Shown piece by piece: positions 36,161 through 43,295 of a DNA stretch of 58,472 nt. Origin of the DNA: Microcoleus sp. FACHB-DQ6 (GTDB lineage: Bacteria; Cyanobacteriota; Cyanobacteriia; Cyanobacteriales; Microcoleaceae); contig JACJNV010000381.1 in NCBI GenBank assembly GCA_014695175.1, forward strand, positions 1-58,472, given 5' to 3'. Both the position numbers and the translations under genes were made by a program. Within the stretch, counting starts at the first letter, position 1. Each line of letters starts with the position of its first letter. A model generated the notes under the pieces. That model saw only the letters and a program-made list of their open reading frames with translations, was not told the origin of the DNA and ran no database searches.

Positions 36161-37996
36161 ATGTACGCTTATTCTCGACTCAAGCGATTTTTACTGGGTG
36201 AATCTCTCCCCACTAGCGCATCGGTTCACGAACGGCTAAGCAACGCTGCTGGACTAGCTGTTCTGGCTTCCGATGCACTTTCGTCTGTTGCCTACGCTAC
36301 TCAAGAAACTCTGCTCGTGCTATTACTAGCGGGGAGTAGCAGTTTGAGTTTATCGCTGCCTATTTCTGGAATTATTATTTTACTGTTGGCGATCGTGGCG
36401 CTGTCTTACCGACAGACAATTAAAGCGTACCCCAACGGCGGCGGTGCTTACATTGTAGCGCGAGAAAATTTAGGTATTTATCCCGGTTTGATCGCAGCAG
36501 CTTCGCTGATGATTGACTACATTTTAACTGTAACAGTGAGTATTTCGGCTGGCGTTGCGGCCTTGACTTCAGCATTTCCATCACTGCAACCGTATACAGT
36601 GGAACTGTGCTTATTTTTTATTGTCTTAGTCATGTTTGCCAATCTCAGGGGCGTGCGGGAATCTGGCAATATATTTATGGTTCCTACCTATGCTTTTATC
36701 GTGGTAATTTTTATTTTGATTGGCACGGGTTTATATCAACAGGCAACAGGTCACGTTTTGCCGACCTTAGAAAATATTCCGGCTAAGGAACCTTTGGGAT
36801 TATTTCTGCTGGCGCGCGCCTTTGCGGCGGGCTGTACGGCCCTGACAGGAGTTGAAGCCATATCAGACGGGGTGTTGGCTTTTAAGCCTCCTGAATGGAA
36901 AAATGCGAGCCTGACTTTGACCTATATGGGGGTAATTCTGGGAGTGATGTTTGTGGGAATTAGTTATTTGGGTAATATTTATCATGTGATTCCTAGCGAA
37001 CATGAAACGCTCCTTTCTGTGTTGGGAAAACAGATTTTTGGGGTCGGTATATTTTATTACTATTTGCAGGCAGCAACTCTGTTAATTTTGCTGTTGGCGG
37101 CAAATACGAGTTATGCGGATTTTCCCCGACTTTGTTATTTTTTGGCGCGGGACGGGTTTTTGCCCAGGCAATTGTCGCTGTTGGGCGATCGACTGGTTTA
37201 TTCTAATGGCATTAATCTGCTCAGCTTCTGCGCTGCTCTTTTAATTATCATCTTTCGAGGCAATACGAGTGCGGTGCTTCCCCTGTATGCGGTGGGAGTT
37301 TTCACTTCTTTTACTCTCTCCCAATTGGGAATGGTAATTCACTGGTTTAAGGAACGAGGTAAAGGTTGGCAAGTTAGTGCTGTGATGAACGGTATTGGTG
37401 CACTGGCAACAACGGGAGTTTTGGCTGTAATTCTAGCTACAAAATTCCTTTTGGGAGCTTGGGTTGTCGTAGTAACTATTCCGATCGTAGTCAGTCTATT
37501 TTTAGCTATTCACCGACACTATCGGTATGTCGCGGCTCGGTTGAGCATTCAGGGAATAGAACCGAGGTCTTATCTTCGCAGACCTAGAGTTAAGACGGTG
37601 ACACATCCGGCAGTGGTGTTAGTCGGGCAATTGCACCGGGGAACTTTCGAGGCCCTTGATTACGCTCGTTTAATTGCTGATGAAGTTGTGGCAGTTCACG
37701 TAGATATTGGTTTGACCGATCGAGAGAAATTACAATTAGCTTGGAAAGATTTGCAGTCAGATATTCCTTTGGAAATTCTGGAATCGCCTTACCGTTCTGT
37801 TGGTGAGGCTTTGACTCACTTTTTGACTTTGTTTGAAGAGCAGCGACCGGGAGTATATTTAACGCTGATCATTCCGGCTTTTGTGACGCGAAATTGGTGG
37901 GAGGGACTGCTGCACAATCAAACTGCTTTCTTTTTGAAAGCGGCTTTGCGGGCTAAAAAAAGTCGGGTTGTAACAACGGTTAGATATTATCTTTAA
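36161..37996 (+). CDS. kimA: KimA/YdaO-like APC-family permease (potassium importer)
   Basis: The 611-residue protein has about 12 membrane helices in the first 430 residues and a soluble C-terminal tail. It closely resembles Bacillus KimA (YdaO), a K+ importer of the APC superfamily controlled by c-di-AMP, in LSSVAYATQETLLVLLLAG, SYRQTIKAYPNGGGAYIVA, SAGCTALTGVEAIS-like AAGCTALTGVEAISDGV, and in the tail FLKAALR. The role in K+ uptake is an inference from the family. It follows tyrA by 67 bp on the same strand, so read-through is possible. Confidence 0.85.
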   Translation: MYAYSRLKRFLLGESLPTSASVHERLSNAAGLAVLASDALSSVAYATQETLLVLLLAGSSSLSLSLPISGIIILLLAIVALSYRQTIKAYPNGGGAYIVARENLGIYPGLIAAASLMIDYILTVTVSISAGVAALTSAFPSLQPYTVELCLFFIVLVMFANLRGVRESGNIFMVPTYAFIVVIFILIGTGLYQQATGHVLPTLENIPAKEPLGLFLLARAFAAGCTALTGVEAISDGVLAFKPPEWKNASLTLTYMGVILGVMFVGISYLGNIYHVIPSEHETLLSVLGKQIFGVGIFYYYLQAATLLILLLAANTSYADFPRLCYFLARDGFLPRQLSLLGDRLVYSNGINLLSFCAALLIIIFRGNTSAVLPLYAVGVFTSFTLSQLGMVIHWFKERGKGWQVSAVMNGIGALATTGVLAVILATKFLLGAWVVVVTIPIVVSLFLAIHRHYRYVAARLSIQGIEPRSYLRRPRVKTVTHPAVVLVGQLHRGTFEALDYARLIADEVVAVHVDIGLTDREKLQLAWKDLQSDIPLEILESPYRSVGEALTHFLTLFEEQRPGVYLTLIIPAFVTRNWWEGLLHNQTAFFLKAALRAKKSRVVTTVRYYL

Positions 37997-38073
37997 GTGG
38001 GGATGGGCAACCACGGGGGATTGCCCCTACTTCCTCGCAATTAAGACTGGAATGCGGTCGGACGCGCTGGCCC

Positions 38074-38142
38074 AAGAAACCCGGTTTCTTCGCAAAATCT
38101 TTGGTTGGGATGCGATTTTGCTAGGCAGAAACCGGGTTTCTG
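38074..38142. repeat. Nested palindrome with AGAAACCCGGTTTCT arms
   Basis: AAGAAACCCGGTTTCTT (38074-38090) and AGAAACCGGGTTTCT (38128-38142) enclose a second pair, GCAAAATC and GATTTTGC, giving a cruciform-like repeat. The outer arm recurs near 14463-14501 and at 48512-48571. Confidence 0.7.
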
Positions 38143-38160
38143 ACACCGCTTGGTAAATCA

Positions 38161-38267
38161 TATATAGCAATCCTTGCAGGAGTCGTAAATTTTTTACCCC
38201 ACCCCAGCCCTCCCCTTAGTAAGGGGAGGGAGTAAGAAATTCACAAATGATTTAGGATCGCTATATA
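38161..38267. mobile_element. MITE-like element with 14-bp terminal inverted repeats
   Basis: TATATAGCAATCCT at the left end is matched by AGGATCGCTATATA at the right end (one mismatch). The 107-bp interior has a CCCTCCCCTTAGTAAGGGGAGG hairpin split here as CCCTCCCCTT and AAGGGGAGGG. It carries no gene. The hairpin resembles the repeat translated in the amidase gene and that near 47400. Confidence 0.7.
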
Positions 38268-38291
38268 TTTATTAAAAATTAAAGGAAAGAG

Positions 38292-38320
38292 TTGACATAT
38301 CAAAAATGATATGTTATGAG
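38292..38320 (+). promoter_or_regulatory. Sigma-70 type promoter with palindromic operator upstream of rtcB
   Basis: TTGACA (38292-38297) and TATGAG (38315-38320) are 17 bp apart. Between them lies a perfect 8-bp inverted repeat with a 4-bp spacer, ACATATCA and TGATATGT (38295-38314), overlapping the -35 box. This is a typical operator position. The rtcB start is about 130 nt downstream. Confidence 0.5.
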
Positions 38321-38450
38321 TTGAGTAATTAGAAAAGTTGCCTTTCAACTTATCTTAAAAAAGATGGCGGCTGCTGAACCCAAGTCTTTTGTTCCCTAAA
38401 AAATCTCTTCAACTTTTGGGGGTTGCTATGCAACCCGCAACAGACTATTT

Positions 38451-39914
38451 ATGCAGCAGCCAAAAAACTTGAACAGGCTTTTGCGAGCTTTGTCTCGGCA
38501 AGGTCTTGATGTTAGTTACGACAATAAAGTCTACTCGATTTGTCTCAATAGTTCTCTGAAAGAACAGTGGCAAGATGCCGATGCTCCAACAGCAGAAGTT
38601 TTGCTCCCAGAGGATTTTCCTGTGGAAGCAAAGGCGCTCAAACAGTTAGCAAATTTGGCGAATGTTCGACACCCTCAAGGCGGCTGCGTTTGCCGCGTTT
38701 GCGCTACTCCAGACTTCCATCCGGGGGATTCGGGGGTGGCGATCGGCTCGATCGTAGAAACAGCAGGAATGGTGATTCCGGCGGCTACCGGTTCCGATAT
38801 CAACTGCGGGATGCGGTTACACGTTGCGGATTTGTCGATCGAACAATTCCTCAGTCAGCGCGATCGATTTGTAGAATTGCTCAAAGGCGATTATTTCTTC
38901 GGTACTCGCGATGTCAGCATGACTGCAAAAACTGCTCGCGCGATGTTCCAACACGGGATTCCCGGATGGCTGGATGCTATGCCAGACGAGGCAACCGGCA
39001 GCGCGGCTAATTCGGATTTCGAGCAGTTGGCCGCAGAGTGCAATCGCACTTTTCTCGGCGGTTCCATGAATGGCGATGTCAGATGGGCTCCCGAAGAATT
39101 AGTCCCAAATGAGGGCTTAGTCAGGGATGGTGGGTTAGCTACCATTGGTGGCGGCAATCACTTTGTCGAAATTCAAGTGGTTGAGGAAGTTATCGATCGA
39201 GCTACGGCTTATACTTGGGGAGTTCGATCGGGACAAATCGCTTTCATGATTCACTCGGGTTCGCGCAATGTCGGCAAATACATCGGCGGAATGTGGCGCG
39301 ATCGAGCTTGCGACGCCTGGCCGAAAACTCTGAAACATCCTGAATCCCGGCTTTTCCCGCTGTCTGTCGCAGCAAATCCCGAACTTGTGAACAGCTACCT
39401 GCAAGCGGAAGCAACCGCCGCTAACTACGGTTTTATCAACCGTTTGCTGCTAGCAGAACTTCTGCGCTGGCGTTTGCGACAAGTTTTCGGCGATGTGGAA
39501 GCTCCCTTAGTATACGATTTGCCTCACAATATCACTTTAGCTGAAGGTGCCGGCTGGGTAACGCGCAAAGGCGCTTGTCCCGCACATTCCGGTCAGCCTG
39601 TAATTGTACCGGGTTCGATGGGCGCGCCGTCTTATTTGCTGGTTGGTTCGGGGAACGATCGATTTTTGCGATCGGCCTCTCACGGTGCAGGAAGGGCGCG
39701 ATCGCGCTTCGATATGAGTCGCAAAGGTGCTGACAAAACTGACTCCGCTTTGGGATTAACGGGCGTAGATTGCATTACCTTGCGCGAAGAACGCAGAATC
39801 GAAGAAGCACCGGCAGCTTACAAGCCAATTCAACCAGTAATTGACGTTCAGGTTGAGGCGCAAATAGTTGGTGTAGTCGCTAAAATGAAGCCAGTGTTAA
39901 CGTTTAAAGCCTAG
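38451..39914 (+). CDS. rtcB: RtcB-family RNA-splicing ligase
   Basis: The 487-residue protein is RtcB, which joins 3'-phosphate or 2',3'-cyclic phosphate RNA ends to 5'-OH ends with GTP and Mn2+. Motifs include GSDINCGMR, GGGNHFVEIQ, MIHSGSRNVG, PGSMGAPSYL and RSASHGAGRARSR, the last holding the guanylylated His. The start ATG at 38451 is the only one in frame before the conserved core. It stands alone behind a regulated-looking promoter. RNA repair or tRNA splicing is the known family role. Confidence 0.93.
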   Translation: MQQPKNLNRLLRALSRQGLDVSYDNKVYSICLNSSLKEQWQDADAPTAEVLLPEDFPVEAKALKQLANLANVRHPQGGCVCRVCATPDFHPGDSGVAIGSIVETAGMVIPAATGSDINCGMRLHVADLSIEQFLSQRDRFVELLKGDYFFGTRDVSMTAKTARAMFQHGIPGWLDAMPDEATGSAANSDFEQLAAECNRTFLGGSMNGDVRWAPEELVPNEGLVRDGGLATIGGGNHFVEIQVVEEVIDRATAYTWGVRSGQIAFMIHSGSRNVGKYIGGMWRDRACDAWPKTLKHPESRLFPLSVAANPELVNSYLQAEATAANYGFINRLLLAELLRWRLRQVFGDVEAPLVYDLPHNITLAEGAGWVTRKGACPAHSGQPVIVPGSMGAPSYLLVGSGNDRFLRSASHGAGRARSRFDMSRKGADKTDSALGLTGVDCITLREERRIEEAPAAYKPIQPVIDVQVEAQIVGVVAKMKPVLTFKA

Positions 39915-40014
39915 GAACGGGGCATTTGAGAATTAAAAATTAAACAAGGGTAAGGTGCGCGCCAAGCACCCTACTAATTTTTAATTCTCGGCCCTATTTC
40001 CGATACCCCATGCC

Positions 40015-40416
40015 CTGTCAGGAACCTCAGCCTAAAGGCGTGAGGCTTGGAAGAGTAATCTGACAAGCCATTCTGACGGGCCTAAGTCTTAACTGACTAC
40101 GTTTTTTGAGTCACGACACCGGAGAATGCGAAGCCAGTTTTCCGCTCTGTCGCTGAAGGTTAAACAGCCCTAAGGTCACTGGGGCAGTGCTTTCAGCCTA
40201 ACAAGCTCACTAAACCTTGGCGAGGCTAACATCACCCCGAAAGGGAGGCTCGAAAGAGCAAAACACTATGCGTACAGGGCTGGGAAGTTTGAAGCGGTAA
40301 TTGTCCCGCTGAAAGTGCAACACAAAAGCACACCGAGCCAACCAGTCCCAAGGCGGTAGTAATCAAAAAAAGACAATATAAAGCCGTCCTAGAAGGACGG
40401 GGTTTCTACCCATTTT
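40015..40416 (+). ncRNA. Large structured RNA-like block ending in an IS200/IS605-type hairpin, no protein
   Basis: Between rtcB and the exporter, about 400 bp lacks a gene but is dense in hairpins on the plus strand: GTCAG...CTGAC enclosing CCTCAGCC...GGCGTGAGG; CACTG-GGG-CAGTG; the GNRA loops CCC-GAAA-GGG and GCTC-GAAA-GAGC; AGCGG...CCGCT; GTGC...GCAC. It ends with GCCGTCCT-AGA-AGGACGGG followed by GTTTCTACCC (40383-40410), the look of an IS200/IS605 right end. This fits a non-autonomous element with an omega-RNA/HEARO-like RNA without TnpB or IscB. Family assignment is inference; the hairpins are seen. Confidence 0.5.
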
Positions 40417-40420
40417 TTTG

Positions 40421-42217
40421 ATGAATGATTCTCAAGCATCACCAAATCCATCAAAACCTGTTCATCCCCTAAAGCGGCTGCTGAAGTACGGGCGCCGCTA
40501 CCGCCTGAAAGCTTGGCTGGCAAGTATCTGTTCGCTGCTGAATAAATTCTTTGATTTAGCGCCGCCAGCATTAATCGGTATTGCTGTTGATGTGGTGGTG
40601 AAACAGCAAGATTCTATCCTCGCTCAGTGGGGCATAAAAGATGTCTTTTGGCAACTGGCAATTATCACTATTTTGAGCGCGGTTATTTGGACTTTGGAAT
40701 CTCTTTTTGAATATGCCTATGATTATTTGTGGCGCAATTTGGCTCAAGATATTGAACACGATTTGCGTCTGGAAGCTTACAGTCATTTGCAGGAATTAGA
40801 ATTAGCTTATTTTGAAGAACGCAGCACGGGCGGTTTGATTTCTATTCTCAATGATGATATCAATCAACTCGAACGTTTTTTGGACGACGGCGCTAATGAG
40901 GTGATTCAGGTAATGACAACGGTTGTTGTGATTGGTGCGGCTTTTTTTGCTGCATCTCCTGGTGTTGCTGGGCTGTCTATGCTGCCGATACCTTTTATTA
41001 TTTGGGGTTCGATCGCCTTTCAAAATCGCCTCGCTCCTCTCTATGCTGATGTGCGGGAAAAGGTGAGTTTTCTGAACGGGCAACTGTCGAATAATTTGAT
41101 GGGAATTACTACTATTAAAAGTTTTACTTCCGAAGATTATGAAATTCAGCGCATCGAAACACAAAGCCAAGCTTACCGCCAAAGCAACCGACGGGCGATC
41201 GTACTTTCGGCAGCTTTTATTCCGCTGATTCGGGTTGTGATTTTCTTGGGGTTTATTGCAACGCTATTTCTGGGCGGTTTGGAGGTTGTGGCGGGCCGGT
41301 TGTCTGTGGGAACTTACAGCGTTTTGGTGTTTTTGACCCAGCGGTTGCTGTGGCCGCTGACTCGCCTGGGAGATACTCTGGATCAATACCAGCGCGCTAT
41401 GGCTTCTACTAATCGGGTGATGAATTTGTTGGATACTCCGATCGCAATTCGCACCGGTGATATTCGGCGGCCGGTTAGTTCGATTAAGGGTGAGTTGGAA
41501 TTTAAAAATGTTACCTTTTCTTATAATCAAAGAAAACCGATTTTGCAGTATTTTTCCCTGACTCTGCCGGCGGGAAAAACTACGGCGATTGTTGGGGCTA
41601 CTGGTTCGGGAAAAAGTACCCTGGTGAAGCTAATCTTGAGGCTGTATGAGGTACAGCATGGCAATATTTATCTCGACGGTATAGAATTAAATAACCTGAA
41701 TTTAAAAGATTTACGGAGAGCGATCGGATTGGTGAGTCAAGATGTGTTTTTGTTTCACGGTACGGTGGCAGAAAATATTGCTTACGGCAGTTTTGACGCT
41801 AGCAATCGAGAGATAGTAAATGCTGCTAAAATTGCGGAGGCTCACGAGTTTATCGCCCAATTGCCGGACGGTTACAACACTATTGTAGGGGAACGCGGTC
41901 AAAAATTGTCGGGGGGTCAGCGGCAGCGAATTGCAATTGCGAGGGCTGTTTTGAAGAATCCGCCGATTTTGATTCTTGACGAAGCTACTTCAGCGGTGGA
42001 TAACGAGACTGAGGCGGCAATTCAGCGATCACTCGAACGGATTACCAAGAATCGCACTACAATTGCGATCGCCCACCGTCTTTCTACTGTCCGCAATGCC
42101 GATTGCATTTGTGTCATGGAAGAGGGGCTGGTGGTAGAATCGGGGCAGCACGAACAACTGATCGAACAGGACGGAATTTATGCGGCGCTCTGGCGCGTGC
42201 AATCTGGTATAAGATAG
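40421..42217 (+). CDS. ABC exporter, permease-ATPase fusion
   Basis: From the ATG at 40421 the product is 598 residues. Six membrane helices occupy about residues 25-310, followed by an ATP-binding domain with GATGSGKST (Walker A), LSGGQRQRIAIARA (signature) and ILDEATSAVD (Walker B). This is a typical homodimeric or heterodimeric type IV exporter of lipids, drugs or peptides. The substrate is unknown. The start immediately follows the structured RNA block's T-rich tail (CATTTTTTTGATG). Confidence 0.92.
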   Translation: MNDSQASPNPSKPVHPLKRLLKYGRRYRLKAWLASICSLLNKFFDLAPPALIGIAVDVVVKQQDSILAQWGIKDVFWQLAIITILSAVIWTLESLFEYAYDYLWRNLAQDIEHDLRLEAYSHLQELELAYFEERSTGGLISILNDDINQLERFLDDGANEVIQVMTTVVVIGAAFFAASPGVAGLSMLPIPFIIWGSIAFQNRLAPLYADVREKVSFLNGQLSNNLMGITTIKSFTSEDYEIQRIETQSQAYRQSNRRAIVLSAAFIPLIRVVIFLGFIATLFLGGLEVVAGRLSVGTYSVLVFLTQRLLWPLTRLGDTLDQYQRAMASTNRVMNLLDTPIAIRTGDIRRPVSSIKGELEFKNVTFSYNQRKPILQYFSLTLPAGKTTAIVGATGSGKSTLVKLILRLYEVQHGNIYLDGIELNNLNLKDLRRAIGLVSQDVFLFHGTVAENIAYGSFDASNREIVNAAKIAEAHEFIAQLPDGYNTIVGERGQKLSGGQRQRIAIARAVLKNPPILILDEATSAVDNETEAAIQRSLERITKNRTTIAIAHRLSTVRNADCICVMEEGLVVESGQHEQLIEQDGIYAALWRVQSGIR

Positions 42218-42379
42218 AAACGCAGCGGTTTTGGGTAATTGGGAATTGCTAATTTGTAATTGGGGATGGGCCATTGGGCATGGGTAACTAATGACAACAG
42301 TCAACAGCCAACTGCCAACTGCCAACTGCTAACTGACAACTGACTGTAAAATATTAGTTTATACAAACAAGAAGAGAAA

Positions 42380-42814
42380 ATGTTTTTATTTGATAGCCCT
42401 GAGTCCAAACCCAACGAAAATAGCTGGAGCCGCAAATTAGATAAATTTGTGAAAGCTAATCAAAATGAATTGGCTGCTTTGGCTTGGGGACTATTTCTGG
42501 AAAGGGGAGAGGAAAGCGAGGAGATTTTGGCAATTGATATTGCAGAAACTGCGCGTTTTGTGTATTGTAAGAAAGAGGCGGTTGAAGAGTTAAACCGTCA
42601 AGTAAAAAGTCAGATTCAGGAAGTTGTAGGTGTGTTGAACGCTCACAAGCCTGAGAAGGAAGTGGCGATTTTGGCGATCGGGGAAGGTCAAATTAAGTTG
42701 ATTCTTTTTGAACCTAAGCCTGAACCTCCCGTTTGTTTTGAGGAAGCCGCAACAGATGTTGATACATTGTTGGCTAAGCTCGAACAGCAGATGGTTGAAT
42801 GTATGAAAGGATAA
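42380..42814 (+). CDS. ccmS: CcmS-like carboxysome assembly protein
   Basis: The 144-residue soluble protein resembles the beta-carboxysome assembly chaperone CcmS family in KANQNELAALAWGLFLERG, FVYCKKEAVEELN and GEGQIKLILFEPKPEPP. These segments are characteristic by my recall, so the assignment is moderate. Other carboxysome genes are not nearby. It follows a heptamer-rich gap after the exporter. A dispersed repeat begins nine bases after its stop. Confidence 0.7.
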   Translation: MFLFDSPESKPNENSWSRKLDKFVKANQNELAALAWGLFLERGEESEEILAIDIAETARFVYCKKEAVEELNRQVKSQIQEVVGVLNAHKPEKEVAILAIGEGQIKLILFEPKPEPPVCFEEAATDVDTLLAKLEQQMVECMKG

Positions 42815-42822
42815 GATTACTT

Positions 42823-42877
42823 GGCGATGGAAATCGCGTCTACACAAAGGAAGTCCGAGCAGAGGGGGACTAAGAAA
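42823..42877. repeat. Dispersed CTACACAAA/GGGGGACTAAG repeat, copy 2
   Basis: TGGAAATCGCGTCTACACAA, then GCAGAGGGGGACTAAGAAA, is a near copy of 28302-28363. Both lie directly after small genes. Confidence 0.75.
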
Positions 42878-42889
42878 TGAAAGGAGTAT

Positions 42890-43111
42890 TTAAGCCTCAT
42901 TTAGTATCAGTTGTCCGAGGGCTTGGATGACGCTGGAACGGACTTCTGGCGAGGTGTCTTTGAAGGCTTTAACTAATATGGGCGCCATCGCGACATCTCC
43001 TATTTTTCCCAGTGCTTCTGCAGCTTTCGCCCTGACAGCGGGGCGGGCATCCTCTAGGGCGGTGCACAAGGTGTCTAGCACCATCTGATAGTATGCGGGA
43101 TTTTGAATCAT
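42890..43111 (-). CDS. Small HEAT-repeat protein
   Basis: The 73-residue protein has two HEAT-like units, with ARPAVRAKAAEALGKIGD and PEVRSSVIQALGQLIL. It is only a fragment-size HEAT domain, about two repeats, but has its own start (ATG 43111) and stop. It lies downstream of the NACHT-HEAT gene on the same strand, 184 bp away, and may be a detached relic of such a protein or a small adaptor. Confidence 0.7.
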   Translation of the reverse strand: MIQNPAYYQMVLDTLCTALEDARPAVRAKAAEALGKIGDVAMAPILVKAFKDTSPEVRSSVIQALGQLILNEA

Positions 43112-43179
43112 GCTGTCAGCCTCCGGTTTGCATAGAGCTTACTGCTGTTTTATTTTACCTCTTGCATCTCTGTCAGGAA

Positions 43180-43240
43180 CAGGCAAGATGTCTGTTCCAG
43201 AAAGAGTAAATTTTCTTCTGGGGTGGGCGTCTCGCCCGCC
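43180..43240. repeat. GGCAAGATG and GGGCGTCTCGCCCGCCC repeats
   Basis: GAACAGGCAAGATGTCTGTTCC (palindrome) and GGGTGGGCGTCTCGCCCGCCC form two small dispersed units before the NACHT gene end. The first family also occurs in frame in the chelatase gene (GAACGGGCATCTTGCCCGCCC, 20630-20652). Confidence 0.6.
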
Positions 43241-43295
43241 CTGAAAGCCTTATTAAAAATGTTGCAATATTTCAGCAAGCTTTTGGGTTAGTTGG

